A stretch of 64,000 bases of DNA from Anaeramoeba flamelloides (lineage: Eukaryota; Metamonada; Anaeramoebidae), in assembly GCA_027625915.1 (NCBI GenBank), contig JANTQA010000023.1, forward strand, positions 23,870,001-23,934,000. The letters are read 5' to 3'. Of the stretch, positions 1 to 13,602 are shown one piece after another (within the stretch, counting starts at the first letter, position 1; each line of letters opens with the position of its first letter). Under the pieces are notes generated by a model. That model was not told the DNA's origin, ran no database searches, and saw nothing but the letters and a program-made list of their open reading frames with translations. A program made the position numbers and the translations under genes.

Positions 1-246
1 CTTTTTTGACACAATCACTTTCTTATTTTGATTTTTTGGTACCTTATGTATAATCTTATGTGTGCAAAAAAGTAATTGGGCAATAATAAAAAACTGATAT
101 TTACAAAAATGAGAAAATCTCAGGTTCGCACAATTTAACATCAATGAATGAAAAGTACTGTCAAATTTTAGTGATTTGTACCCTGAGTAAATTTGATTTA
201 GTCTTGTTGTCTAAGAAAAAAAATTTCTCTTTTGTTTACTTAAAAT

Positions 247-610
247 CATTTGAGAAAAAAAAAGAAACACGAAAAAAAATCCAAAAGAATTTTAAGTGAT
301 AACATTAATAGAACCTGAAAACAAAAAGAAAAATCTATTCAAACCAAAAAAACAAAGAAACTTCAAAGAATTATTTGGAATCAACCCAACAAAAACAATT
401 TTTTATTTCGATTACCAAACCAAAAGAGTTTTGGAGATCTAAAAATTCAACAAATTTTTAATAATAAAAACTCACAAAACCGGAAGCAATCTAAAAACCA
501 CTGTTATGATTAATTCTCCCTTTTCTTTTAACTATTTGTTGAAAAATAAATCGAACAAAATTTTCCTTCAGTTTTTCCTAATTATAATTTATCAATCATA
601 TAACCCTTTC
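247..610. repeat. MITE family B, diverged copy 1
   Basis: This is a diverged full-length copy of the ~400-bp family best seen at 29961-30378. It opens with TTGAGAAAAAAAAAGAAACACG, split here as TTGAGAAAAAAAAAG then AAACACG. It keeps the interior landmarks AATCAACCCAACAAAAACA and GTTTTGGAGATCT in the same order and spacing, and ends near a degraded inverted terminus around 590-610. It has no coding capacity. Confidence 0.55.
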
Positions 611-627
611 AAATTTTGTAGTCTTAA

Positions 628-741
628 AACCAGCTTAAAGTATTAATTTACCTTTTAGAATTGGGGATTTTTGATAATTTATTTTAATTCTTGTAATGAG
701 ATTTTCTTTGGAAACGCTGATTGAAAATTTTGATCTTTTTT
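628..741. repeat. MITE family C, truncated copy
   Basis: Matches the right half of the complete family C element at 62237-62414: CAGCTTAAAGTATTAATTT, then GATAATTTATTTTAATTC, ending at TGATTGAAAATTTTGAT. The left terminus is missing. The open frame on the minus strand here (679-936) is a shadow of this repeat. Confidence 0.6.
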
Positions 742-927
742 TTTTGTAATTAACAGGAAACAAAAATTAATATTCAACTCGTATTTACGTTCTAATTGGG
801 TAATAATTTTCAACTTCCATTTCACTGTTTTCTCTACAAAATGAGTTTTCCAGAAAGTAGGTTTTAAATTTATTACTCTATTTGGAAAAGCTAATGTGAA
901 TGAAATGAAAATACCCCATATATTATT

Positions 928-1130
928 TTCAACCAACCCAATAAAAACAGTTTAAATCTACTTTATATTGGAATCCGATGAGTGGTTTTGGAGATCTCAA
1001 AAATAGTAAATTTTTTCAACAAATTTTTTACTGATAGAATGATCAAAGAAAAATACATGACCCAAAGATCGTATTACATCAAGTTTATATTTTTTAGAAT
1101 TCCCAAATCAATCAAATCAGGCACAAAAAG
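928..1130. repeat. MITE family B, internal fragment
   Basis: Contains the family B interior (CAACCCAATAAAAACAG, GGTTTTGGAGATCTC, AAATTTTTTCAACAAATTT, GATAGAATGATCAAAGA) in the same order as 30080-30230. No terminal repeat can be recognised at either edge, so it is a fragment. Confidence 0.6.
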
Positions 1131-1524
1131 AAATTTTTTTAGGACACAATTCAAGTAAAACTTTTTTCAGAGTTTATTTTCAACATTTATAAATATTTAT
1201 GTCTTAATTTTTAATTTTGTTTCATCCTTATTGCCTTATCCTTATTGCCCTTCAAAGTTTATACATTCAAAGTGGTATTGGTAGTATTACTTTCTAGTGT
1301 AAAAATAAATAAGTGTTACTATTATTATAGTCAAAAATTTTTAGTTTTTTCAAAATGTAAAAAAATCTTTGCCTAGTTTTTAGTTAATGATATCAAAATA
1401 ATTTGCACCCTTCCCTTTTGAAATTATATGAATCCAAATAAAAAAATTAAAATGATTAACTTGCCACTTCTTTTAAGCTTTAACTATTTTAGAATCAACC
1501 CTTGGAAAACTTGCTTTAAATCTA

Positions 1525-1718
1525 CCGTCAGTTCCACTTTTAAGGTACAAACTTTAACGAAATTTAAGTCACAATAACAATCTCAAATTAAATCACAGAA
1601 TTCAGATTCAAGTAAAATAATTTGTAAAAAAAAATTCTAAATTTTGTGCTTTAATTTGAGATTTTTTTGCACATTAAATTCCGTTTAAAGTTTGTGTCTT
1701 AAATTTGAAACTGACTGT
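1525..1718. repeat. MITE family A, copy 1
   Basis: Terminal inverted repeat of ~45 bp. The left end reads CCGTCAGTTCCACTTTTAAGG and continues into ACAAACTTTAACGAAATTT; the right end is its degenerate reverse complement, finishing GAAACTGACTG. The left edge is preceded by TA. The element is almost entirely palindromic and non-coding. Confidence 0.8.
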
Positions 1719-2000
1719 CAATAAAATAAAATAAAATAAAATATTTTGAAAAATGTTCATAATATTCCTTTATTTTTACATTTAATCTATTTTCTGCCTT
1801 CTTTTTTTAAAAACTTTTTGAAAATTACCTGGAAATAAATTTATGTTTATTTTTGCTTTTGAATTATTTTTTATTTTATTTTAATTTTCATTTTACTTTG
1901 AGTTTTGATTTTCATTTTAATTTTCATTTTATTTGTATTTTTATTTTTAACTTTTTTGTTTTGATCTTTGTCCTTTTTTCTTTTCAATTTCAAACTAATA

Positions 2001-2192
2001 CAGCCGGTTTCAAATTTAAGATACAAACTTTCAACAAAATTTAAGGTAAAAAAAAATCACAAATTAAAGCACAAAATTTGGATTTTTTTTTAAAAAATTA
2101 TTTTACTGGAATCTGAATTTTGTGCCTTAATTTGAGATTTTTATTGTGCCTTAAATTTTGTGAAGTTTTTACCTTAAAAGTGGAACAGACTG
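2001..2192. repeat. MITE family A, copy 2
   Basis: Left end CAGCCGGTTTCAAATTTAAG preceded by TA; then ACAAACTTTCAACAAAATTT. Right end ACCTTAAAAGTGGAACAGACTG. The two arms pair over about 45 bp. Same family as the copies at 1525, 4300, 31479 and 31912. Confidence 0.8.
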
Positions 2193-4299
2193 CACAATTT
2201 TAAGAGTTAAGTAATTAAATTGTAAAATTATTATCCGAAATGGGTTATTAAAAATTTGTAATTTTTACAATTACATAATAACAATCAAAAACTAACAAAC
2301 AGTTTATTTAGGATCGATCCCCATAAAATCAACAATCAAAAAAGAGTAAATTTATTGAAAAAGAATCTAGAGAAACACCCAGTTTCCAATTTGAATGGTT
2401 ATGATTTTTAAATTGAAAACAACTTTATTATTTTTGAAGTTTCAATCTTTAGCACCTTTCAAGATCTTGAAGATTTTTTTTTTTCATTTTTTTCATTTTT
2501 AATGGGTTATTTTTAATTTCAAGAATATTATAAAAACCCTAACTTTTTTCAATTTAGTGGTTTAAAAAATAACTACAAATCAGATTAAACCAAATTAAAT
2601 TGATTTTGAACTTTTAGAAATCAATTTGTATTATATTAATGAAATTTAACCCGTTAAACTTTAAAATAATAAAATATTCATTTTTTTTTTTAGAAAAATA
2701 GATTTTTTGAAATTGAGAATTATTTTTGTCTTTTTTTTTTTAATTGAATTTTATTTTTTGTCAAAGAGATCCCATGAAATTTTGTTTTTGTTATTTAATT
2801 TTTTTCAATTACAAAAAGTAAAATTTCATCATATGATTTTTGGTTTCAAGTCACCCCCTGGGACGGGAAAAAACCACTGTAAATGACTAGATCCATAATT
2901 TAACAATTCATATAAAATTCAATACTCAGCTTTTTATATTATCATTTAGCAGAAAAATTTTTAAAAATCTTGATTTTTTTTTAATTTTCAGATCTTTAAA
3001 TTATAAACATTTTTTTTATTAAGGGAAAATATTTATTATGTAATCACTTAACATTATTTTTATTTAGTATAAAATCTAATTTTCAAAATTCTTTCAAGAT
3101 TTAGAATGTTAACCTAACCCAAAAAAATTTTTTTTGGGTAATTGAATCAAATTTTCTATCAATAATCGTCACATTTATGTCCTTCATTTTTCTTTTTTAG
3201 ATTGAAAATTCAGTTCATTACAATAAACTTTGTTGAAATACGGTGCTGATTGTAAATTATCTTTTTTTTCAAAACGAAAAAACCGATTTTCATAATCAAA
3301 AGAAAGAAATTCATTTGGCTTTTTTTTTTTTTTAAAGAGAAAAGAAAACATTTATAGAAAACATCAAAAGATAAAAAAAAAATAAAGATTTTGATTTTTT
3401 TCCAATATACCCCTGGCTGGATCTTCTTTATATTGGGAAGAAGAGTTACAAAAGAGAAATATCAAGTGGTTTCTTATTAATAACAGATACACTGAAACAC
3501 GAGAGTACACGTAATTTGAAAATAAAAACAACAAAGCAAAGGAAAATTACATAAGGTTTTAAGCAAATAAGATCAAAAAAAAAAAAAAAGAAAAAGAAAT
3601 TATAACAACTTAAACAGTGCCCCCCCAGCAAGAACATTCAGGAACAATTAACAAATTAAATCAAATCAAAAAAATGCATTTTGATTGTAATTTTGGGTGA
3701 CATAATAAATAATAGCATTGGTTATTTTTATTTTTTACAAATTATCACATATTAACCATTTTTACGTTCTTTTTTTTTTCTTTTTTCTTATTCCTTTTCA
3801 AATTTTTACTTTTACTTTTTTAATATATAAAAAAAATTGAATGTGTCTTTATCTTGAAAAATCGTGAAATCATTAATTATTTTACGCTTAAATTACATTT
3901 GATGAAATTTAAGTATATGTACATCTAGAGTGTATTTTAGACTTCTTCCATCAATAAACCACTAATAAATTTCTTTTTTTTCCTTTTCATGTATAATTTA
4001 ATTTAAGGGATTTGCTTCAAATCATTGTTTGTTAAAAAGACTTTGTATATGAGTGATTTTTAAAGTTGATGATTTCGGATAATTCATAACAAATACTGGG
4101 GAGAAGAGGAATGTGAAAATAGATATTATTGTAAAGTAGACAAATTTAGTTTATCTTGTTGGGATTAAAACTAATTTTTTTTCTACAATATAAAAAATGA
4201 AGTATTTAACTTTACTATTTCCAATGATAATGCTTAGAAAATAGACTAGTTTAAATATAAACAATTTTCTAAAGTAACATTAAAAAAACAACAAACAAA

Positions 4300-4491
4300 C
4301 AGTTCCACTTTAAGGCACAAACTTTCAACGAAATTTAAGGCACAAAAAAAATCTCAAATTAAAGCACAAAATTTAGATACTAGTAAAAAAAATCTGAGAA
4401 AAAGAAAATTACAAATTTTGTACTTTAATTTTAGATTTTATTGTGTTTTAAATTTCGTTGAAAGTTTGTGCCTTATAAGTGAAATTGACTG
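4300..4491. repeat. MITE family A, copy 3
   Basis: Left arm CAGTTCCACTTTAAGGC then ACAAACTTTCAACGAAATTT; right arm AAATTTCGTTGAAAGTTTG and CCTTATAAGTGAAATTGACTG followed by TA. The arms are close to perfect inverted repeats over ~50 bp. It is about 192 bp, with no coding capacity. Confidence 0.85.
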
Positions 4492-5799
4492 TATTTGTTT
4501 TTTAAACTTTGTTTATTTGTATTTTTTTTTTGTACCATTTTAAATCACAAGTCACAAAAATAATTATTAAAATATTGTTTTATTTATTCAATAATTACTT
4601 TTTACAATTCTCCCTTTTCTCCTTTTCCATATACACAATACAGCTAATGCCTTACTGTAAAAAGATTATTTCTCCCATTTCACTGAACCACCTAATATTA
4701 TATTATATCACTTTGGATAATTTAATTTTTCCCAGTCTTAAATGTTAAAATCAAATGATAACATAGTGAGGTTATTTTCAAACCCAAATGATTAAAGTTA
4801 TATATCGAATATTTTTAATTAAAAAAAATAAAAAAAAAATTTGTTTTCAGAATAATATTAGAAATATTCTTTAATTTTTTATCTAAAAATGAAATGTAAC
4901 TTTCATTTTAATAGGATGGACAATTTCCGTGGAAATGATACCTATTTTCCATGATATAGAAATTTTGATTTTAATTGTACAATTTATAAATTTTTTTTTT
5001 TTTTTCAAACTTCAAGTTTAAGTTGCTGTTTAAATAATGTTTATAATTTCTTAAATACTAAAAAGAACTTTAATATTTTATATCAGAAATATTTTTTGTA
5101 TTTAGGATTTTTTTTTTTTTTTTCAAAAAATCTTTTATTAAATATAAATTGATAAAACAAAAAAAAATAGGTTTTTCGATCTCATAATCTTTTATTAATA
5201 TTTCATTGAATTTAACTCATTAACATATAATATGTAGTGTTGTGGGTGTGTTTTCAGGTTTTTAGGTTTAACAAAACTCAAATAATTTTCTTTAAATTGA
5301 GATTTAATAAAAGTAATTTAATTGTTTTTGAAAGAAAATAATTGTCATTTTCAATTTAAATTTTGTTTAATTGATTAATTTGGTAATTATTAAATCCAGT
5401 TTATTAAACCAATTAGGCTAAGATTAGATATTTTCAGTTTTTTTTTTAAAAGTGAAGTTTTCAAGTTATTATTGATTGTTACAAAGATTTAGAATGTAGG
5501 ATTGTATAATAATGTTAATGTAGTATGATTATGAATAACTGAAAGTTTGATAAATAAAAATTATTTTTGATAATAAATTTATCGAAATTTATGTTAGTGT
5601 TGAAAAAATTAGTTAGAACATGAAAAAAATAATTTTGATTTATTTTTTTTTTTTTTAAATTTTTTAATTAATTTATTGAATTAGTTGTTAATGATTAAAA
5701 GTCACTAGCCGTTTATATAGATATAATTAATTAAAATTTCAATTAAATATGTGAAGAATTAAAAATAACTTTAAAAAAAAAAAAATTCTATATATTTAT

Positions 5800-5806
5800 A
5801 AAAAAA
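5800..5806 (-). terminator. Pol III T-tract of the 5S gene
   Basis: Seven consecutive T on the minus strand directly after the last 5S base; oligo-T is the usual RNA polymerase III stop. Confidence 0.75.
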
Positions 5807-5927
5807 GTATTCAGCACCAAGTGTTCGCGAGAGGTTCCCCATCTCACTAACTAACTTAGCCCTCAATTCGTTTATCTTCTGGGTTCGGAATATGTCCAGG
5901 ATTATTAAATTGGGTATGGCCGAATAC
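5807..5927 (-). rRNA. 5S ribosomal RNA
   Basis: Read on the minus strand this 121-nt segment begins GTATTCGGCCATACC and ends GGTGCTGAATAC. Its first six bases (GTATTC) pair exactly with its last six (GAATAC), which is helix I of 5S rRNA. Internal landmarks are the family-typical GGCCATA near the 5' end, TTCCGAACCCAGAAGATAAAC (loop B/C and box A region, split here for length as TTCCGAACCC and AGAAGATAAAC), and GATGGGGAACCTC in the 3' half. Seven T residues follow immediately on the transcribed strand (5806-5800), a normal RNA polymerase III terminator. No other rRNA gene and no second 5S copy is seen nearby, so it is a dispersed single 5S gene. The call rests on recognition and helix I pairing; I did not fold the whole molecule. 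Confidence 0.93.
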
Positions 5928-6610
5928 ATTAAAAATAAAACCTCAATTTTGTCAGTTAAATCACCTTCAATTGTTGAAAAAAAAAAACTGATAAAAATCA
6001 CAATTATTTTATTGTTCAATATTTAATTATTTAGAGAATTTTTTTTTTTAATAAAGAATAATTGTCTCTATAATGATTTCTAAATTATAAAAAAATAAAT
6101 TACATCAAGAAATACACCCCTCTCAATATCTGAAAATAATATGATATTTCTCTCGACAAATAATAATAATAATAATCAAAAAATCAATCTAGACAAATAT
6201 CATTTTTCCTCATTATTAATATAAATCGATCAACAATTTAAAGAAAAAATAAATAAAAGCATTGACAATAAAACCCCAACTTTGTTTAAAGATTTTAATT
6301 CTATGAAAATTTATCTTAAATATTTCGAATAACTTTGATCAAAATATCATATTTCCTCAAACATCTATCATTTTAACTATTTTCTGTATTTTTTCAAAAA
6401 ATCTTTTTTTAAACAATTCCAAATTTCAAAAAATCTACACAACACCCAAATTGTTTTAATTAAATAAAAAATTCTCTTTAAAACAAAAAAATCAACCCTT
6501 AAAATTTTTTATTGAAAGTTAAATTTTTATTGAAGAAAGTTAAAATAAGTAAAATAAAAAAAAAAAAAAAAAATTAATGATCAAAAAAACAAAACAAAAA
6601 AAAAAATGAC
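5928..6610. other. AT-rich spacer
   Basis: Between the 5S gene and the 3' end of the RasGAP gene. A-tracts, a short AAT microsatellite near 6160 and nothing gene-like. Confidence 0.6.
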
Positions 6611-7808
6611 TTAAATATTTTGGTCAAAAATATAATTAAATTTTTTTCTAAAATCATAATCATTTCTGAATTCATTTAAAATTTGGATTTGAATTTTTTG
6701 AGGAGATAGCAAATTGTACAATTGGTTTATTGCTGTGTGATATTCTTCGTCTTGTATTATTAATTGTTCTTTTGGGAAATAGGATAATCTGATATTGAGG
6801 TTCAATTGCTCGATACTAAGATAGAAGATTGGCAATTTCAATGATTTGCCATGGCAGCAAACAAATTTATTGTCCTTTTCACCGATTACCAAGACTGTTT
6901 CGCGCTTTTTTGTAAGAGAAATAAAAAAAGGCTGTATGAGAAAATTCATGAATTTTTTGATTTTGGGGATAAATTGGTGCAAAATTGTGTTGAAGGGCGC
7001 CAAGAAGGATTCTGTAAATGGGGTGCCATTTGCGATGTTTTGAATAATTTTGGAGATCAAGACCAAGGCCCTTCTTGAGGTTGTGGAAGGGACATCGTCG
7101 ATGATCCCAAATTGTTCGGGCACTGTTACTGATGGGCAAATGAACCGAAGGAAGAAAAACCCGGCAATGGTAATGTATTTCGCCTCGGGAAATCTAATCG
7201 CAGAATGCTCGTAAATTCGGAAGGCCAATTCCCTGAGCACCAAGGGGACACGGTGCGCGTTCTCAAGCAGCGTATTTAAAAGCAGGTTGACATATTTAAT
7301 AATCTTTTGTTGATTTTCTTCGATATTTTCGTTTTCGTTTGCCCGTTCTTTAATGATTTCAAAGGAGGAATTGTGATTAATTATCTGGGTTATAATGGGA
7401 CGATAGATTTTGACAACAAATTTTTTACCAATTAATTTGGAATAATTGGAAATCAATTTCGCGGCAATGGTGTTGCCTCTAAATAGGGTATTATAGGCCA
7501 CAGTTATTTTAACCTCAGACTTGATCGCTAAATCGATCAGTTCAATATTATAATTCCTGACTTGGAAAATTGTAGTTAACAATCTGGGGAGCAGTGCAGA
7601 ATTTAAATCATTTATTTCTAATAACGTTTTTGCCAGGTCAAAATGTGGGTATTGGAAGAGCATTTCTTGTAAAATTAATTTCCCATTCGAAAATCTCAAA
7701 TCTAATTGCATTTCTTCATCATAATCATCTTTATTAAACCCGAATTTTGAGGAATCTTTTCTTTGTAGATTCGTTGATTTTAGTTCATCGTTTGCATTCT
7801 CATTCAAT

Positions 7809-7845
<37 letters not shown>

Positions 7846-10800
7846 CATTTCCAGTATTACTACTAATGTTAGTTTCGTTCTTAATGTTGTCTTGATCGGA
7901 ATTTATAAATTGTTGCGATTTGCTTGGTTTAATAATGACGAAATATTTTTGAGGTATTTTAATAATTTGTTCATTGAAAATTAACAAACCATATTGCCGA
8001 TCATTATTGATTTCCTTAATCTGTAGCCAATTACCAAATTCAATTTCAATATTATCTTTCTTAAAATGAGATAAAATATAAGCCACGTGATTATTTTTCA
8101 CACTCGCGCCCTTACCCTGCTCAACACTCTTATTCTTATTCAGACCCACGTCATCACCACCACCATTATTATCATCATCATCATCAAGTTTAATATTCAA
8201 ATTTAATTCATTTAATTGTATTTTGATTCTTAGGAGATTTGACAAGATTTTTTTTTGCCAATTCTGTAATTTGGAAAAAAATATTGAATTATTTTCCAAT
8301 TGTAATTGTATTTTTGACAATTTTTCATTAGAGATGTATTTTCTTTGATTTTCATTCGAATAACATTCAATCATTTGATAGAACCCATTTCGTTCATTTA
8401 AACTATATTGCTTTTGATTTTGGAACCATTCGTTTAGGCTTTCCAATTTATATTTTTCTGTTTTAATATTATAGTCCTTTTGCAAGGGCAAGGTTTGGAA
8501 ATCATAGAAATTGTGTAAAAAGCCCATGTTCATATACCAAATATCCTTAATTTTATTTTCACTAAAGGAAAATTTATAGGATTTTTCTTGGATGATTATT
8601 TCAAAGCAATTTGATAGATAATTGCTAGCGAGCGTATTTGCCATGGGTATTTTGGATTCATCTAATACGTTAACTAAAAACAAACAGTATAAAGAAATTG
8701 TTTCGATTGGTTGCTTATCATGGACGCCTTTATAAATTTCCAAATTGTAACCATCTAATTTTAAAAACCGTTTGACCCATTTGGATGACAATTTACCAAT
8801 GGTGAAATAGTTAACCATGCCCTCTTTATGAATAGGCGGGTTTTTCAATCTGTTGCCATTACCTGGGTCAACGATATAAACCTTTAATGATTTTCTTAAA
8901 TAATTGGAGAAGTTATAATTTAACTTTAACTTTTCTAAATCCCTTTTAATAATAATTAAATTCCTTTTCTCAATTTTGCCCTTAATTTCTGGCCTTAATA
9001 AATTTTGGACATTTAGAAATTCAGAATCTTTAATATTAGTTAAGCTATCTAAAATCAAATACCAGTCATATTTTTTATGATTGACAATTTTGCCTTCATC
9101 TTTATTATCATTATCATTCTCATTGTCGTTTATATATATGATGGAATTATTCTCTTCGTTGTTAACTTTAAAATAGCTTTTATTGCAATAGCCAATTGAA
9201 CTATAATTATTAAAGTTTTCATCCAAATCAATTTTTTTTAAATTGAATTTGGAGTTGAACAGCGCACAGGTTATTCTTTTTTGCCATGTTTTCAACAATA
9301 TGATTCTTTTGCTTAATGCCTCATTGACCCTTTCCAAATTGCTTATTACTGAATTGTCGTTAATATCGTTATAATATTGGAACAGGGATTCGTTACCCAG
9401 CCTTTCCTGAATGACCGCATTTGCCTCAAGGCCAACCCAGTTAAATAACTTGATCACCCTATTGTTTCTAATTTCCAAATACTTCTTGTCCTCTCCCCAG
9501 GGGGTCAATAAAAAGGAAAAGTCTTTAATCATATTTAAACTTACAACCCATTTTTCGTATTGGATCTCGGTCGTGACAGTAAACTTTTTTTCAAATGTTC
9601 TCGTTTTGATCAAAAAGCTAAAATCCTTTTCCTTCACATTTTTATTTTTCTTTTCAATTTTCTCAACAGACATCAAATCTCGGAGATCATAGATTTGCTT
9701 TAAATTTTCCTTATTTTCATTCAAATATATGAATAACAGCCAAGATTTCAATTCGCAAAACCTCTTTGTCGTCGAACCCTTTAAACTAAAGGACGACAAT
9801 CGCAAATAGCCATTGCAATACATTGGGAAATTTAAGAGGTGCTTATTATTAAATTTCCAATAATCGATAATCCTATTAGCCAATTCTATGCGTTCATTAT
9901 TTCTTAATTTTGTTAAATTCTGCTCCATATCTTTTTCAATTTCTTCGATTTCATTCTCAGTAAACGAATAATTATTATTTCCGCTTAAATTGCTTTTATC
10001 ATTTCGTTTATTATTCTTATCAAATACACTTGTTTCCTTTTTTTTTATTATTTCCTCGGGGATTACCTTTTCAACCAATTCCTTCAAGACGAGCCCCTTT
10101 TGATTTTTATAATTTTTTAATTTGAAAGTGTCTTCATTTTCTTCCAAGATCAATAAAAATTCATTTTCTCTAATGGTTAATTCATTGCTTTTTTGCTTTT
10201 TATATCTTTTCAAAGCAAAGCCTCTTGCCCTATTATCAATTAATTTTTTATTTTGATCATCGCTGCTATCAACATTAACATTATTAGCATTAGCATTATT
10301 CTCATTAGTAATCTTATGATCCTTTCTATTCTTAGTTGATTTTTTACTGTTTTTCTTTTTCTTGTTTTGATTATCATTTGAATGATTAATTTCCAATCGG
10401 CACAATCTTGATAATAGCCACCCTTTCCAGTTTTTTAAATGATTGATCCATTTTTTATTTAAAAAGATTCTTTCATTAATTGTTGATAAGTCTGTTAAAT
10501 AATCCTTATTATTGGTTTCGTTTGTCGTACTTAATATTTTTGCTAATTCACCATTCCTATTGTCCATTTGGCCAATTTCCCTTGTAACCCAATTGATCAT
10601 TTGAATAAATTTGGGTTGCAATTTGATATAATTGATTTCATCAATGGGCTTGGTTAGTAAATTTAACGTTAAAACACTTTCTAAGATATGATGCCATACT
10701 TGGCATTCCTTTTCTGTTTCCACTTTAATCATCCAATCTTCCTGTGGGAATAAAAGTAAAAAGGTATTTTTTAATTCATTTGTTTTAATAATTTCGCAAC

Positions 10801-13602
10801 TAATCAAATCATGTAAATCTTTTAAAGTTTGAAATTTATTTTTTTTATAAATTATAATATGCCAATCGATAATAACCAATGATCTTTTCATCCATTTGAC
10901 ACTCTTGCCCTGCTCTTTTTTTTGGATTTTGCTTTGTAAAAAGATTGGTAATTTTGTTTGAAATTCCTTATTTTCATTTTGTTCTTTTTTCATTTTATTT
11001 TCATTATTATTATCACCATCATCATCTTCATTATTATTATTTTCGATGATATTAATATTATTAAATTCATTATTTTCATTTTGACTAATATTTTGTAATT
11101 GCTTATTTTTAAAATTCAAAATCATATCTTGGATTATTGATTTTAATAAATTTTGATTTTTTTTTCTTTCCATTTCAATGTTAGTATCAATATCATGAAT
11201 AAATTCGTTTTCTAAATTATTGTTTATTACATTTTTAATTTTTTTTTTTTTTTTAATTAAGGAAATTGAAGGAATAATTATTTCGAAATATTCCCTTTTA
11301 ATCAAACCCTGTTGTTTATTTTCAACATTTTGGACTTTAATTAAATCGTGATCTACATGCTCTAGATAAATAAAAAATTGATTCAATTTAAATTTAATCA
11401 ATTTTTTATTTTTTTTATCCTCTTCGGCAATTTCTTTGACTATGATAACCCTTTTCCTATTGTCCTTCGGATCGTCAATATTATACCTTGCGAATTCGGA
11501 TAAAAACCTTGAATAATAATGTTCTAATGTGTTTACTAATCTTTTGGCTTCATTAATTTCCTTTTTGGGATCTCGTTTGGAAGAAATTCGATCGTCCATC
11601 GCGCAATTTAAAAATTCTTCCAATTTTTCTTTCAATTGGATTTGTTCATGAATTTGCTTTTTTAAATAGCTTAGGGTGGACAAATATTTTTTATTTTTTT
11701 CTTCCTTATTTTCTCCAATGCGGGCTGGCTTTGTCAAATTATGGAAAATCTTTATTTTATATAAAACTTCAATCCAGTCAAGAAAGGATTTTTGATCATT
11801 TGCTCCCAATACTAAATTAATACCGCCTTTAAATTTCAACTCAAAATAAAATATTTCGTCCAGATTTGTCGTGCTAATGATCTTTTCAATTGTAGAGATC
11901 TGTCTTAAATCGTATGCGCCAATTGGCTGGATTGCCATTGTGGATTCATAATACCCAAAATACCAACTTTTGGCAACACACCATCTTTTAACCGTTTTGG
12001 TCTTTGATTTTTCTTCCATGAATAAAAAGCCCGCCTTTTGGATGGGATATTCCAAATTATGCTTTTCTGCTATTTCAATTTCTTGCAAGAGCCTAAACGC
12101 AATACGCTTTAATTCGCTAGTTTTGTTTAATGAGCCATAGACTGATGATAATGTTGTTAAATCAGTAAGTAAAAGATCGGTGGACGACAGATATTTGTAT
12201 CGATCATTGTCCATTGAGTGCATTGAACTTTTTAAAAAAACACCAAATTGGAAGGCTAAATCAATGAAATTCAAATCTTTCTTTTGGATATTAAGAATAA
12301 TGTTTTCTTTTTCTTCTTCTTCATCATCACCCTTCCCTTTCACCTTCCCCTTCAACTTGCCTTTCCCGATGCCTGTTCCCTTTTCGGCTTTTTTTTTTTT
12401 TTCTAGTTTCTTATCAATAAAAAGTATTTGTAACTTTTCATTATCATCATGATTTTCTTTGATTTGATAAAACTTATTTTTTGTAATTTTGAAACCCAAA
12501 TTATTTTCTTTAATTTCGATTTCATTTGTTGTTAAAATCACTTGCTTTGCCTTTAATGTTGGGAAGTTTAGTCTTGCCAAAATGGAACAAATGATTTTTT
12601 GAACATATTTATATTCTTCAAGTTTATATTTTAATAAAAAAGATCTAATTTCTAAGTAATGCTTTTCACAGTGTGAATAATTGCTTTTTTTTTTGCCAGA
12701 AATTTCAATATCTTTAAAATCCCAACTAAGATTTTTTTGAAATAACCCCTTGAATTTTAAATATTGTTCTGTTTCATTTTTAATACATAAATCAAAATAA
12801 CCCATTGCCCTTTTGACATCCTTTCTTTGAGTCGCAATCATGTCCCTTGCAACAGGGCTGCTATAGAGCACAACGGTTCTTAGGATTTTTAATAGATTTA
12901 CCCATTTATCAAAATCTTCCTTTTCGTTGCAATTGCATACAATGGAATGATCTCTGCTTTGGATTTCAAAACTGAATTCCTTGTTAACCTTGGCTTCCGC
13001 TTTTGTAATCGACAAAATATTTTGAATTGGTAAAAGAAGATTTGGATCTGATTGATCCTTGGAATTCCAAATAAATAATCTAAAATTATAGATCCCAAAA
13101 TAATTCTTTTTAAGATCCTTTCTAAACGATCTATTATCAAAATATCGATTTAAATATCCTGATGTACAAAATGGTAAATTTTCATAATACTTTCCTAAAT
13201 CTCTATTTTTTGGATCTTTATTTTCTATAATATTTTTATTTACATTTTTAAAAGATTAAATAAGAAAAAATAAAAGAAATAAAAAAGTTTATTTTTTTTT
13301 TGTTTAGTATTATTAGCATTATGTTATAAATTGTTGAATTTATTTATTTTTTTTGTTAAATTTATCGTTATATATATATATATTGGAAAGTTCTTTTGAG
13401 TTTTTATTTTTTATTTTTTATTTTTCATTTTTCATTTTTTTTGAGATTGGAATAAAAATAAGTAAAGAAGAACGAAAATTAATAATTTGGAAAATAAATT
13501 TGATAATTAATTTTTTGTTAAAGCACCAATACCAACAAACAAGAAGAATTTTGGGAAACCTTTTTGAATCAATTTCACTCTTTTTTTAAAAAAAAAGCTC
13601 AT
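6611..13602 (-). CDS. Multi-PH Ras GTPase-activating protein
   Basis: Predicted 2227-residue RasGAP. The long exon is 13224-6611. It has no ATG before the first PH domain, so I add a small first exon at 13602-13533 (ATG, ends in phase 1 before GTATTG) joined across a 308-nt intron to the acceptor ATTATAG at 13225. The catalytic RasGAP domain is at about residues 1865-2120. It has the arginine finger in NTLFRGNT (R1939) and the hallmark FLRFICPSV near 2050. Upstream are five PH-like domains near 44-140, 418-518, 777-876, 1156-1258 and 1489-1596, each with a C-terminal helix tryptophan. Each is followed by a helical stretch and then an SH3-like strand set; the clearest is ALKRYKKQKSNELTIRENEF at about 1027. 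Asparagine and DDN runs fill the linkers. By family knowledge it should stimulate GTP hydrolysis by Ras at phosphoinositide membranes. Exon 1 is the weak point: the exon could instead be spliced to the PH/SH3-like gene upstream. Confidence 0.88.

Larger units (their letters stand above)
1..5806. other. Gene-free AT-rich region with TIR elements
   Basis: No convincing gene is seen. The region holds six short transposable-element copies (annotated separately), many A/T homopolymers, and short C-tracts at about 2850, 3410 and 3617. All open frames are short, T/F- or K-rich, and lack splice-site support. Confidence 0.6.

Noticed and set aside
5771-6019. 82-codon minus-strand open frame
   Set aside because: It is the 5S rRNA gene read as protein on the same strand; the RNA features explain the sequence.
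9411-12452. Plus-strand open frames inside the RasGAP gene
   Set aside because: Antisense shadows of a long coding exon with recognisable PH and RasGAP motifs on the other strand.
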